DNA from: Streptosporangium sp. NBC_01755
GTDB taxonomy: Bacteria; Actinomycetota; Actinomycetes; Streptosporangiales; Streptosporangiaceae
Reading direction: 5' to 3'
Assembly: GCF_035917995.1 (NCBI RefSeq)
Contig: NZ_CP109131.1
Coordinates: 2,046,001-2,110,000, forward strand
Length of the DNA stretch: 64,000 nucleotides
Position 1 is the first letter of the stretch, and the number at the start of each line of letters is the position of its first letter. Made by a program: the position numbers and the translations under genes. Positions 28,677 through 36,497 of this stretch are shown here, piece by piece. A model generated the notes under the pieces. The model was given only the letters and a program-made list of their open reading frames with translations, did not search any database and was not told where the DNA came from.

Positions 28677-28889
28677 CTAGAAGTCGAACTCGCCCTTCTT
28701 CGCCCCGTCCACGAAGGCATCCCACACGCTCTCACTCACCACGAACGGCGCCCTCTCCGGAGCCTCGGTGTCCCGCAGCCCCACCCGACCACCCGACAGC
28801 GGGGCCACCTCCAGGCAATCACCCTGGTTGGACGCGCTCTTGGATGCCTTACGCCAGGCCGCAGTCTTCAGCTCATCACTCAGATCCAC
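28677..28889 (-). CDS. DUF397 family protein
   Basis: A 70-aa protein of the DUF397 family: WRKASKSASNQGDCLEVAPL and VGLRDTEAPERAPFVVSESV are the family signature. Such proteins are encoded directly after Scr1-type HTH regulators in actinomycetes and behave like toxin/antitoxin-style partners in development and antibiotic control. Its ATG overlaps the stop of the HTH gene by 10 nt (ATGGATCTGA). Because that partner is interrupted by an insertion, this gene may have lost its promoter or its regulator. Confidence 0.9.
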   Translation of the reverse strand: MDLSDELKTAAWRKASKSASNQGDCLEVAPLSGGRVGLRDTEAPERAPFVVSESVWDAFVDGAKKGEFDF

Positions 28890-29312
28890 AGCTTCTCTGC
28901 CTCTCTGATCAACTCGATCGAGACATACTGAGGGCTTGCCTCAGCTCGGATGGTGTCGTATCGGGCGCAGACAGCCCCGACATCTTCTGGCCGATTTGTC
29001 ACATGCCCGTGCGTTACAGACTCGACATATACCATATCTGGACTTTCTGGAAGCTGAGCGATCACGAAGCCACCCGAGGTTCCCGTGGCCGACCCAAGCG
29101 CCAAAGGAACAATCTGGATACCGATTCGAGGTCGATCAACCATTTCCAGAAGATGCTGGAGTTGGTGTCGCATGACCTCTTTGCCCCCAATTGGGCGGTG
29201 AAAAACTCCTTCGTCGAGGATAACCCAGAGCATTGGCGGAACGGACTGGGACAGGATCCTCTGTCTCTCCATGCGAGCTGCGACAGCCTTTTCTACCTGC
29301 TCGTCGACTATA

Positions 29313-30434
29313 CTGAGCCGATCATAAGTTTTGGGACTATCGGCGTTATGCGCCGATGTAGGTCAGGTGCGGGTCGGTGAAGAAGGCCCGGACGATGTCG
29401 GGGCGTTTCTGTAGCCGGTGCATGCCGCTGTGCATGGCCGCGGCCAGTTCGTGTTCATCGGCGACCGCCTCACGAGCCACCCGGGCCTTGATGTTTTGGT
29501 TGACCCACTCATCAGGGTTGAGATCGGGGGCGTAGGCGGGCAGGAAGAACAAGCGCAACCGGCCGCCGGTACGTGCGATGAAATCACGCACCGCGGCGGC
29601 GGTGTGGATCGAGGAGCCGTCGACGACCAGGAAGATCGGCCCGATGACGGTGCGCAGCAGCTGCGCGCAGAACCCGAGAAACGCCCAGCGGTCCATCGAG
29701 CCGTGCCACAGCCGGTAGCGCAGCGTGCCGTCCGCGGCGACCGCCGAGAACATCTTCACCGACCGGCGCTGCGCCCCGGCGCACACCACCGGGGTCTGTC
29801 CGATCAGTCCCCAGGTGGTCCCGGCGCGGTGATCGACGCGCATGCTCATCTCATCGGCGAACAACACCAGCGCCCCCCGTGCCCGGGCCAGGCGACAGAT
29901 CTGCGGCAACAGCACCGTCGTCCACCGGGTGACGGCCGCCGGATCACGCCGCCATGCCCGATAGGCCGGGCGTTGCGGCGACAGGCCCAGCCCGCGCAGC
30001 AACCTCCCGGCCGCCGCCACCGACAAACCGATCCCGAACCAGGCCGCGATCACCAACGCCACCAGCGCCCGCGTCCACAATGCCACCGCCGTCCCCAGTA
30101 CCTGACGGGGGGTGACATCACGCACCACCGCCTTGACGCTCTGCTCCTGCCCAGGCGTCAGCCGCCGCGGCCGACCCGGCGCCTTCTTGATCCGCAGCGC
30201 CTCGTCACCACCTGCCCGGGCCTGGCGTTTCCACCGAAACACCGACTCACGGCCCACCCCCAGCGCCTCGGCCACCCGATCCGGTGACATGCCCTCCTCC
30301 AGCAACCGGAGGGCGAAAACCTTCTCCTCGAACGTCGCTCTGCGACCTTTTCTCGCCATACCCCCAGCATGCGCCTGCCGGAACTCGATCTCCCACCGCT
30401 ACCCAACACGTACCAAAACTTACGATCGGCTCAG
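29313..30434 (-). mobile_element. IS630-type insertion sequence (1122 bp)
   Basis: Terminal inverted repeats of 25 bp with two mismatches begin CTGAGCCGATC at both ends (29313-29337 and 30410-30434). TA dinucleotides flank both ends (29311-29312 and 30435-30436), the target duplication of the IS630/Tc1 group. One intact transposase gene occupies the element. It is inserted in the regulator gene described above. Confidence 0.92.
29346..30359 (-). CDS. IS630 family transposase
   Basis: A 337-aa DDE transposase. The N-terminal helix-turn-helix region (EEKVFALRLLEEGMSPDRVA, then EALGVGRESVFRWKR) binds the ends, followed by the catalytic triad region: LVLFADEMSMR (first Asp), IFLVVDGSSIHT (second Asp, where DN is more usual) and LPAYAPDLNPDEWVNQNIK (final Glu). 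It is a single uninterrupted frame with no programmed frameshift, filling the element from 12 bp inside one terminal repeat. It is probably functional. Confidence 0.93.
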   Translation of the reverse strand: MARKGRRATFEEKVFALRLLEEGMSPDRVAEALGVGRESVFRWKRQARAGGDEALRIKKAPGRPRRLTPGQEQSVKAVVRDVTPRQVLGTAVALWTRALVALVIAAWFGIGLSVAAAGRLLRGLGLSPQRPAYRAWRRDPAAVTRWTTVLLPQICRLARARGALVLFADEMSMRVDHRAGTTWGLIGQTPVVCAGAQRRSVKMFSAVAADGTLRYRLWHGSMDRWAFLGFCAQLLRTVIGPIFLVVDGSSIHTAAAVRDFIARTGGRLRLFFLPAYAPDLNPDEWVNQNIKARVAREAVADEHELAAAMHSGMHRLQKRPDIVRAFFTDPHLTYIGA

Positions 30435-30825
30435 TACCTGGCTCTCCGCGAATAACCGCTCGCGCATAAGCCTCAGTCTGAAGAAGACCGGGCACAACAA
30501 GCGGCTGCCAGGTATGCAGTGTGTGCGCCGCCGGTTCAACATCCAGCCATCCTCTGAACCACCGAGGACTTGCCCCCCGAGTGATGTGTTCCCACAGCCG
30601 GATGACTTCCCCGCCTGCTTCCAACGCATCATCGCAGCGCTGGGCGAAGTTCCGGCTTGGGGTGCGCTCGCCCCGTTCTATGAAGCCGATCAGGCTCTGG
30701 CTAAATTGGGTGATTTCCGCTAGCCGATCCTGAGACAGGCCAGCTGCTTTCCGACGTTTACGTAGCTCGGCGCCGAAAGCAACCAATGGTCTCACGAATG
30801 GTCCAGGTGTGGGGGTTACGGACAT

Positions 30826-31283
30826 TTCAGCTCCGTCCGGCGGGGAAGGCTACTCCGTCAGCACAAAAGCACAGTTTCAATACAAGCTGTGCAGCAATGT
30901 ACTGACGGTTTCGATACCCAAAGTAGTCGCCCGGGTGCATTCTGTGAAGTAGTCCGGAGCGGCGGAAACGCCACCGGAGCGGCCCTCTCACGCACGTAGA
31001 GAGCACTCATCAAAAGCCGTCGAAAAAATACCGCGCATGTCCGGACAAGGGGGGTGGAAATGTCCTTCGATCCATTGAAAAACGCACTTTTGGTCACGCC
31101 TCGTGCCTCTGCCGGACACACACCTGTCACCGCCAAGTAAGTCCTCCGAGGTGCCCGGAAGCCACTTCGCGCAAGACGGAAATACTTCGCTCTGTCGTCC
31201 CTAATACCCCAAACAAAGCGGGGCCTGCCACGGCGCGGCACGCCATGACAAGCCCCTCGACCGGACACTGGAGGTCCGATCTG
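30826..31283. promoter_or_regulatory. Divergent intergenic region of regulator cassette
   Basis: 458 bp between the split XRE gene and the plus-strand operon, markedly less GC-rich than its surroundings. GTCAGCACAAAAG (30848-) and GTACTGACGG (30898-) provide matched halves CCGTCAG/CTGACGG about 50 bp apart, possible regulator sites. No credible coding frame was found. Confidence 0.45.
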
Positions 31284-31706
31284 ATGCATCACCCTAGAGG
31301 AAACCCCCGGCCCATCAGGGTCCGTTGGCACGCCGACCGGCCGCCGATGCCGCTCGGTTGCCGCTGGTGCGGTCATCCCCCGTACGCGCACGAGGCCGCC
31401 AGCCTGCCGCACCGCCCCCACCACCACTGGGAGCAGCCCACCCCCGCCCAGGTCCACGCCCGGATGACCTCCCGCCGCCGCCTCGGCCTCTCCGGCCACC
31501 CACCGGTCGCGCCGCCCATCCGTTCGATCCCCTGCCCCACACCTCCTGTCGTTTCCCCGGTGCGACTCCCGGAGGTCTCCCCCGGCCGGCACCGGCGGCC
31601 GGAGCAGTCCGGGGTCACGGCCGCCGTGCCGTACCGGCGAGGACGGCCGCCGGGTCCCCGTACCCCCGGCAAGCACACCCCGTACCGGCAGGGGGCGACG
31701 GTATGA
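31284..31706 (+). CDS. Uncharacterised Pro/Arg/His-rich actinobacterial protein
   Basis: A 140-aa protein starting with MHHPRGNPRPIRVRW and containing a conserved-looking CRWCGHPPYAHEA motif (CxxC plus His) that could bind zinc. The rest is Pro/Arg-rich and probably disordered. The ATG at 31284 has GGAGGT at an 8-nt spacing. Its TGA overlaps the ATG of the next gene (ATGA), so it is the first gene of the ATP-binding-protein operon. I do not recognise a function. Confidence 0.65.
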   Translation: MHHPRGNPRPIRVRWHADRPPMPLGCRWCGHPPYAHEAASLPHRPHHHWEQPTPAQVHARMTSRRRLGLSGHPPVAPPIRSIPCPTPPVVSPVRLPEVSPGRHRRPEQSGVTAAVPYRRGRPPGPRTPGKHTPYRQGATV

Positions 31707-32530
31707 ACGGACGCGAGCCCCAGCCCCGGCAGAGCGGGCGGCACCGGCGCGGGACCGTCACCGAGCAGGTCGGCTCCCAGCCCTGGGACCCGGCCGAACG
31801 GGCCGCCGCCGAGCAGCTCGACCAGGTCGAGCCCGCCTGGACCGTCTGGTACGGCCCCGGCACCCGGCGCTTCCACGCCGTCGCAGTCTGGCCCACTCCC
31901 GTACCCCTGAGCGTGCGGGCCCGCACCGCCGACGAGCTACGCACCCTGATGCGCGAGGCCGAACACAGCACACCACCACCCCAAGGAGGGACCATGCCCG
32001 AGACCCCTGACACACCGCACCCCCCGAACCACCCGCAGCCCCCGCACGACCCCCACCCCCTGACCCCCTCCCAGACTGGGGACCACCCACAGACCTCGTA
32101 CGACCCGCACCCCCCGGACGATCCGCGCACCGTCTGCTGGGATCTGCCGCACGACCTGCCGATTGTCGGCAAGGCTCGCGCCATGGTGCGCGAGACCCTC
32201 GTCGCCTGGGCGCTGCACCAGCTCGTCGACGACGTCGTCCTGGTGATCGGCGAACTGCTCGCCAACGCGATCATTCACGGCGAGCCCGTGGTCAGGCTCT
32301 CCCTGTGGGCCGACGCCGACGAGTTCCAGGTCCAGGTCACCGACCGAGGCCCCGGACAGCCACGCCACCTCACCCTCGACCCCGAGTCCCTGCACGGCCG
32401 CGGACTGACCATCGTCAAGGCCCTCGCCCACGACACCGGCGTAACCCCCCTCCCCCACCGCCCCGGCAAAACCGTCTGGGCCCGCTGGCGTCTTCCCCGT
32501 CAAACCGCGGCTACCCGGGCATCGTCCTGA
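31703..32530 (+). CDS. ATP-binding (HATPase_c-type) regulatory protein with N-terminal extension
   Basis: An open frame of 275 aa with two unlike parts. Residues 1-97 resemble small stand-alone actinobacterial proteins (EPAWTVWYGPGTRRFHAVAV). From Met98 there is a Pro/His-rich linker, then an anti-sigma-type histidine-kinase-like ATPase domain with an N-box ELLANAIIHGEPVV, G1 box VTDRGPGQP and G2 region ESLHGRGLTIVKAL. Such proteins act as anti-sigma or signalling ATPases next to Scr1/DUF397 cassettes. A strong internal SD (aaggaggg) precedes Met98, so the ATPase may be made separately as a 178-aa protein, with the long form being a read-through fusion. Confidence 0.85.
   Translation: MNGREPQPRQSGRHRRGTVTEQVGSQPWDPAERAAAEQLDQVEPAWTVWYGPGTRRFHAVAVWPTPVPLSVRARTADELRTLMREAEHSTPPPQGGTMPETPDTPHPPNHPQPPHDPHPLTPSQTGDHPQTSYDPHPPDDPRTVCWDLPHDLPIVGKARAMVRETLVAWALHQLVDDVVLVIGELLANAIIHGEPVVRLSLWADADEFQVQVTDRGPGQPRHLTLDPESLHGRGLTIVKALAHDTGVTPLPHRPGKTVWARWRLPRQTAATRASS
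31983..31996 (+). promoter_or_regulatory. Strong internal ribosome binding site
   Basis: aaggaggg followed by acc and ATG (31994) inside the open frame, in phase with it. It is the strongest SD in this operon and predicts internal initiation of the ATPase domain. Confidence 0.7.
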
Positions 32531-32840
32531 ACCTCAGGAGCCGCTCGGCGCGTTCGCGCAGGCGTCCGAAATCAGCGATGTGCGATGCGATTGATATATC
32601 GAAGACCGACACATTCTCAAACGCGAATATTTGTGATGTCGCCGGCGGCGGCGAGTGCGGCTTCTACCCTCTGCCTGAACGATGTCCAGGTCACCTAGCG
32701 GGTCGTCTCCAGGGTGAGATGCTCCCGACCGACCACGACCGTCCAGGTCGGTCAGTCGATACTGGGGAAGCAGCTCGCTGGAGGCCCCCGTCGCCGTCAT
32801 CGTGACGACCTGCTGCTCCGTCAGAAGCCGCGGGTAGTGA
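32531..32840. other. Non-coding or unrecognisable sequence
   Basis: 310 bp with no frame that resembles a known family. It holds an AT-rich patch (32585-32640) and one minus-strand frame without homology that I can name. Probably degraded DNA between the regulator operon and the helicase relic. Confidence 0.4.
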
Positions 32841-33017
32841 AAAGCGGCCCGGCAGGTCGTGAACATCCGAGAGATCGTTCCCTTGCCGTTCCCTCGGAGC
32901 TATTTTGAGGAGTTCAAGAAATCCCCATCCACAGGTAAACAAGCGAGGGCTGTGAACGATCCGGCGCATCCCCCTCTGGCACCCTCGGAGCCGACCGACA
33001 TGGAAACAGATCTGTGA
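32841..33017 (+). pseudogene. C-terminal fragment of an unknown gene upstream of helicase relic
   Basis: A 58-codon plus-strand frame (AARQVVNIREIVPLPFPRSY, FEEFKKSPSTGK) follows two consecutive stop codons and ends in a TGA that overlaps the GTG of the helicase fragment (GTGA). The overlap is typical of an operon partner, so this is likely the tail of a lost gene. Family unknown. Confidence 0.45.
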
Positions 33018-33169
33018 GCGACCCTGCGCATCTGCACCCCACTCTGGCGCACCATGTCGTCAACACGCTCGGGTGGCCGTCGCTGCGCCCCCTACAGCAG
33101 CGGGCGCTGGGGCCGCTCGCCTCGGGACAGGACGCCCTGCTGCTCGCGCCCACGGCGGGAGGCAAGACC
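33014..33169 (+). pseudogene. N-terminal relic of a DEAD/DEAH-box helicase
   Basis: Starting at the GTG at 33014, the frame reads HPTLAHHVVNTLGWPSLRPL, then QQRALGPLASGQDALLLAPT and AGGKT. This is the Q-motif-like segment and Walker A motif of a large Lhr/Ski2-like helicase. Homology stops immediately after GGKT; the following frame is low-complexity. Walker B and the remaining motifs are absent. Confidence 0.72.
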
Positions 33170-33287
33170 AAGGCGTCCGGGGTGGGCTCCGCCCTTGGGA
33201 CTGAGCCACCTCGGGCTCCCCGCTGTGCGGGCACCTTGCCGGCCTTCGGGATGATGGGGCGCGAGGCGACACGAGCGGATCGGGGAG

Positions 33288-33806
33288 ATGAGCATGGGGC
33301 AGGTGGGCGAGCCGTTGCGGGCCACACGTTGGTTCGCCGACGCGCCGGTACCGACGCGCGACATCGTGCGGGCGCTGGAGGCGGCTCGCTGGACCGGGTC
33401 GGCGCGCAACCGCCAGCCCTGGAGATTCGTCGTGGTCAGGGACCGCGGCCTGCAGAAGAGGTTGAGCCTGCTGGGAGGCTACGCGGCTCACCTGGCCGCC
33501 GCTCCCGTGGTCGTTCTGCTCGCGGTGGACCACGGAACAGGGGGCGAGGACGCGGAGTTCGACGCGGGCCGGGCCGCCCAGAGCCTCATGCTCGCCGCGC
33601 ACGACCTTGGCCTGGGAAGCTGCCCGGCCTCGTTCTTCCCCTCCCCCAATGCCGAGCAGGCCGGCCGGATGGTCGGCGTCGAGGCTCCGTGGAAGGTCCG
33701 GACCGCCATCTCCCTCGGCTACCCCGCGCCCGCGCCTCGTGGCAGGTCCGCGATTCCCTCGGGACGCCTGCCGCTGGATGATCTGGTCCGCTGGATCGGC
33801 TCCTGA
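33288..33806 (+). CDS. Nitroreductase family protein
   Basis: A 172-aa FMN-dependent nitroreductase-fold protein. Features are the N-terminal basic FMN-phosphate segment ARWTGSARNRQPWRFVVVRD, the middle PVVVLLAVDHG strand and the C-terminal GLGSCPASFFPSPNAEQAGR segment. It is slightly shorter than most members but all core parts are visible. The family reduces nitro groups, quinones or flavins with NAD(P)H. It is a single gene next to relic DNA, with an ATG at 33288 after a GGGGAGATGAGC sequence that can serve as ribosome binding site. Confidence 0.85.
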   Translation: MSMGQVGEPLRATRWFADAPVPTRDIVRALEAARWTGSARNRQPWRFVVVRDRGLQKRLSLLGGYAAHLAAAPVVVLLAVDHGTGGEDAEFDAGRAAQSLMLAAHDLGLGSCPASFFPSPNAEQAGRMVGVEAPWKVRTAISLGYPAPAPRGRSAIPSGRLPLDDLVRWIGS

Positions 33807-33838
33807 GGGGATGCTCCCTCGCCGACCGGTCCGAAGTG

Positions 33839-33924
33839 ACTCACCGAATGCTGCGCGACGTCCACGGGAAGTGTCCGCGGTTACTCACCGAATGCTGCGC
33901 GACGTCCACGGGAAGTGTCCGCGG
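33839..33924. repeat. 42-bp direct duplication
   Basis: Two perfect copies of a 42-bp sequence beginning actcaccgaatgctgcgcga (33839-33880 and 33883-33924), separated by tt. The repeat lies in the short gap between the convergent nitroreductase and DUF5996 genes. Confidence 0.95.
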
Positions 33925-33953
33925 CGATGGCCTGGTCCGGCGCGCGCCGCCTG

Positions 33954-34907
33954 TCAGGTTCCGGCTCTCTGTTGCGGATCGGTGATCCCGCCCGGGCAGG
34001 CGAGCCGGGCGATGTCCCAACCGGCACGCCGGGCTCCGGCCTGGTAGGCACTCTCATAGAAGGCCAGTACGGCGGCGTGCGGGTCGGCTGCGGCGCGGGC
34101 GTCGGCGTAGCGCAGCACGGCCAGGTGACTGCCTCGCTGCGCGACCCACTCCGCGGCCTCGGGCCGCAGTGGTTCGTTCTCCAGCCCTTCGGGCTCGGGA
34201 GCGGTGTAGGAGTAGAAGGCGGGCTCGGGAAAGGAGTCGTCACCGAACCAGAAGCCGGAGCTGATCACCTCCTGCGAGTAGGCCTCCCGCGTCACTGAGT
34301 CGACCGAGGGCGGCTGGTCGACCTGGCGTTCGGAGAAGCGGGTGCAGGCGATGTCGAAGGTGTGCCAGAAATGGTGCACCGGGCTGATCTTTCCCGAGAA
34401 GCCCGCGGCGAACTCCTCCAGCATCAGGTTCACCTGGCTCAGAACCTGCCAGTAGCGCGTGACCATGGCGAAGTCGTAGGCCGCGTGCTCGGTGTCCTCG
34501 ACGAACGGCCGGCCGGAGTCCGGCAGGTCGAACGGCCACGGTATGTCCAGGTCCACCTGCACGTCCAGCTCCGCCAGCGTCAGCATGACTCTCTGATAGA
34601 AGGACGCCACCGACTGCCCGTAGAGCGGGAACGACACCGCCCGGCCGTCCAGCGCGGTGACGAGCAGTTGGTGGCCGACGAAGTCGAAGTCGATCGTGAA
34701 GATCGGGTTGCCGTCCGCCTGCCCCATCGGCCGGGTGGTGAGCCCTCGGCCGGTGAGATGGAACGGCACGCTCCACCAGTGGTTGCGCCGGACCCCGGCG
34801 GCGAGCCGGATCTTGCCCACCACCTGGCAGAACCGGTGCAGCGTGGCCTTGGTATCCCGCCACTCGGCCAGCGGTATCGGGGCGAACAGCTCCATGGACA
34901 CCACCAT
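33954..34907 (-). CDS. DUF5996 family protein
   Basis: A protein of about 317 aa matching DUF5996: PLAEWRDTKATLHRFCQVVG, then KIRLAAGVRRNHWWSVPFHL and TGRGLTTRP near the N-terminus, followed by a long helical region. The function of the family is unknown. The true start is unclear. ATG 34907 lies directly after GAGGGA, GTG codons follow at 34904 and 34901, and another ATG is at 34895. Longer upstream frame belongs to the tail of a broken HTH gene, so it should not be included. No operon partners are evident. Confidence 0.75.
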   Translation of the reverse strand: MVVSMELFAPIPLAEWRDTKATLHRFCQVVGKIRLAAGVRRNHWWSVPFHLTGRGLTTRPMGQADGNPIFTIDFDFVGHQLLVTALDGRAVSFPLYGQSVASFYQRVMLTLAELDVQVDLDIPWPFDLPDSGRPFVEDTEHAAYDFAMVTRYWQVLSQVNLMLEEFAAGFSGKISPVHHFWHTFDIACTRFSERQVDQPPSVDSVTREAYSQEVISSGFWFGDDSFPEPAFYSYTAPEPEGLENEPLRPEAAEWVAQRGSHLAVLRYADARAAADPHAAVLAFYESAYQAGARRAGWDIARLACPGGITDPQQRAGT

Positions 34908-35290
34908 TCCCTCAGCGTACGCATCAAAGACCCGGCCGACACCACGGACAGCAAGATCTTCATCGGTCTCTCCGCCGGCCGGCATGGAAAGCCGGTCGAA
35001 TTCAATGTTTTGCGGACTGGATATACGCCGTATCCGGACTCCCTGAAAGCTGTGCGATCACGAAGCCGCCGAGAATTCCCGTCATCACCCCCAGCGTCGC
35101 GGGGATGACCTGGATGCCGATTCGCGGGGACTCTACTTCGCGGGGACTCTACCGCCTCCACAAGGCGTTCGAGTTGCCGACGCATGACTTCCTTGCTGCC
35201 GACCAGACGATGCAGAACGCCTTCGTCCAGTACCGCACGGAACAGCGGTGGGGTGGCACGCCTGAAGAACTTCAGCATCCATGACAAGAA
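34908..35290 (-). pseudogene. Frameshifted relic of a second Scr1-type DUF5753 regulator
   Basis: Minus-strand pieces in different frames join to a DUF5753 C-terminal half: PPLFRAVLDEGVLHRLVGSK and EVMRRQLERLVEAVESPR, then RIGIQVIPATLGVMTGILGG and FVIAQLSGSPDTAYIQSA, then DLAVRGVGRVFDAYAEG. The first frameshift is caused by a 16-bp tandem duplication at 35121-35152; deleting one copy restores the frame exactly. A second lesion follows the SAKH segment. The helix-turn-helix half is missing. It is a paralogue of the IS-split regulator at 28880-30825. Confidence 0.85.
35121..35152. repeat. Perfect 16-bp tandem duplication causing a frameshift
   Basis: ttcgcggggactctac occurs twice in succession (35121-35136 and 35137-35152). 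Removal of one copy makes the surrounding DUF5753 frame continuous (ESPR-IGIQV), so the duplication is an inactivating mutation. Confidence 0.95.
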
Positions 35291-35598
35291 CCTGCCGGGT
35301 GATTTTCCGTACGCCGACCACACCTCGGCGCTTCTCCGAGCTGCGGATTCCCCTGCGCGGCATCACCGCGAAGGTGCTCACCCAGTCGCTCCGGAGGCTC
35401 GAACGGGACGGCCTCGTCTCGCGTGCCGCCTCCGGTGGGGCCGTGCAGCGGGTCGAGTACGAGCTGACCCCGCTCGGCCGCAGCCTGCTGGGGCCGATGG
35501 CGGTCGTGTGCACCTGGGCGGAGAGGCACTGGGACGAGTTGCTCGACGCCCGCGAAGCCTACGAACCCCCTGCCTCCGGGTTCGGCCGCACCGGCTGA
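35281..35598 (+). pseudogene. N-terminally truncated HxlR family regulator
   Basis: The frame RRFSELRIPLRGITAKVLTQ, SLRRLERDGLVSRAASGG and VEYELTPLGRSLLGPMAVVC is the HxlR winged helix from helix 2 onward. The usual first ~30 residues (Cys-containing start and the DKWSVLVLLNL-type helix) are missing. They are replaced by MTRTCRVIFRTPTTP, which overlaps the adjacent regulator relic. It could still be translated from the ATG at 35281 (105 aa), but DNA binding and dimerisation would be impaired. Two direct copies of ctgagccccatccccatcgct follow the stop. Confidence 0.62.
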
Positions 35599-35770
35599 GC
35601 CCCACCGGCTGAGCCCCATCCCCATCGCTCTGAGCCCCATCCCCATCGCTCCACCGTGCGATCACCGACCACAGCCGTCGGCTCTGCTCGTCCAACGCGC
35701 CCATCTTCATGTCGATCTACACGGCGGCAAGGTGGGGTCACGGGAGGGTGCGCCCATCGCCGTGGACGGC

Positions 35771-36346
35771 TCACTGTTGCGGGCGCAGCGCCATCCAGAT
35801 CGCCGAGGCGTCCTCGTCGGCGGGGTTGCGCCAGGAGTGCGGCTGCTGCGTGCGGAAGTGGAGGGAGTCACCGGGGTTGAGTACGTGCACCACGCCACCG
35901 ACCTCGAACTCGAGCCTGCCCGCTACCAGATAGACGAGCTCCTCGCCGAGGTGCTGCATCGGCTTGCTGCCGCTGCTCGCTCCCGGGATCACCGTCGCCA
36001 TGGCTGCGGCGACCAGGAAGTCGCCGTAGGGGCCGCTGATCCCAGCGAGGTCTATCCCCGCGTGTGAGGTGTAGATCGGGCGCCTGTTCTCGGCCGGTAT
36101 GAACACCGTCGGATACTGCTCGTCGTCGTCCTCCACGAAGTACGACACGGGGCGCTCCAGAGCCACGGCGATCTTGAGCAGGGTCGTGATCGTGGGCACC
36201 ATGTCGGCCTGCTCGATCTTGTGAATCGTGGCCGCGGAGACGTCGGCACGCTCCGCGAGCGACTGCAGCGAATAGCCGTTCTGCTTGCGAAGGGCCTTGA
36301 TCTTGGGGCCGATGCCAGAGACGACTGCGGCTACTCGCGTGCTCAC
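35771..36346 (-). CDS. XRE-cupin transcriptional regulator
   Basis: A 191-aa regulator. The N-terminal helix-turn-helix (PKIKALRKQNGYSLQSLAER, then ADVSAATIHKIEQADMVPTI, residues of about 13-65) is followed by a C-terminal cupin barrel (PMQHLGEELVYLVAGRLEFE and PGDSLHFRTQQPHSWRNP) that would bind a small ligand. This architecture (PuuR/MmfR-like) commonly controls amine, amino-acid or sulfur-compound catabolism. The GTG at 36346 has GGAGG with 6-nt spacing. It is divergent from the flavoprotein gene that opens the metabolic locus, and the shared intergenic region has symmetric elements, so it is the best candidate for local control. Confidence 0.88.
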   Translation of the reverse strand: MSTRVAAVVSGIGPKIKALRKQNGYSLQSLAERADVSAATIHKIEQADMVPTITTLLKIAVALERPVSYFVEDDDEQYPTVFIPAENRRPIYTSHAGIDLAGISGPYGDFLVAAAMATVIPGASSGSKPMQHLGEELVYLVAGRLEFEVGGVVHVLNPGDSLHFRTQQPHSWRNPADEDASAIWMALRPQQ

Positions 36347-36404
36347 GCCGCGCCTCCGATGGGGGTATCGAGGTTCGCACTTCGTAAGGTGCACTCATTT
36401 ATAC

Positions 36405-36463
36405 CTTGACGTCGCCCAACAGGTACGTCAAGTATGCTCAATAGAACTTTGCGCATGCTCAAT
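36405..36463. promoter_or_regulatory. Candidate operators between regulator and flavoprotein
   Basis: An inverted repeat CTTGACGT/ACGTCAAG (36405-36412 and 36425-36432) is followed by two direct copies of ATGCTCAAT (36434-36442 and 36455-36463) spaced 21 bp apart, two helical turns. The area is less GC-rich than the flanking genes. Probable binding sites for the divergent XRE-cupin regulator. Confidence 0.6.
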
Positions 36464-36497
36464 GCGATCGAAGCTTCCTGAGGAGATCGAAGTCGAG

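Larger units (their letters stand above)
28880..30825 (-). pseudogene. Scr1-type XRE/DUF5753 regulator split by an IS element
   Basis: The N-terminal part runs from the ATG at 30825 down to 30435. It has an XRE helix-turn-helix (RKAAGLSQDRLAEITQFSQS and LIGFIERGERTPSR) and the start of DUF5753 (PLVVPGLLQTEAYARAVIRG). The C-terminal part (29312-28880) resumes as VDEQVEKAVAARMERQ and ends EKLWI-stop. Precise removal of 29313-30434 plus one TA restores an uninterrupted frame reading ...RGEPG-I-VDEQVEK. The gene would encode a protein of about 275 aa and is flanked by a DUF397 gene and, divergently, by an ATP-binding regulatory protein, the usual cassette. Inactivation is therefore recent and potentially reversible. 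Confidence 0.9.

Noticed and set aside
30858-31676. Minus-strand 272-codon frame opposite the regulator operon
   Set aside because: Low-complexity shadow with no family resemblance; the plus strand has ordered starts, SD sequences and an ATGA overlap.
33014-33781. A 255-codon plus-strand protein starting at the helicase GTG
   Set aside because: Only the first ~52 codons resemble a helicase; the rest is low-complexity and overlaps the well-supported nitroreductase gene in another frame.
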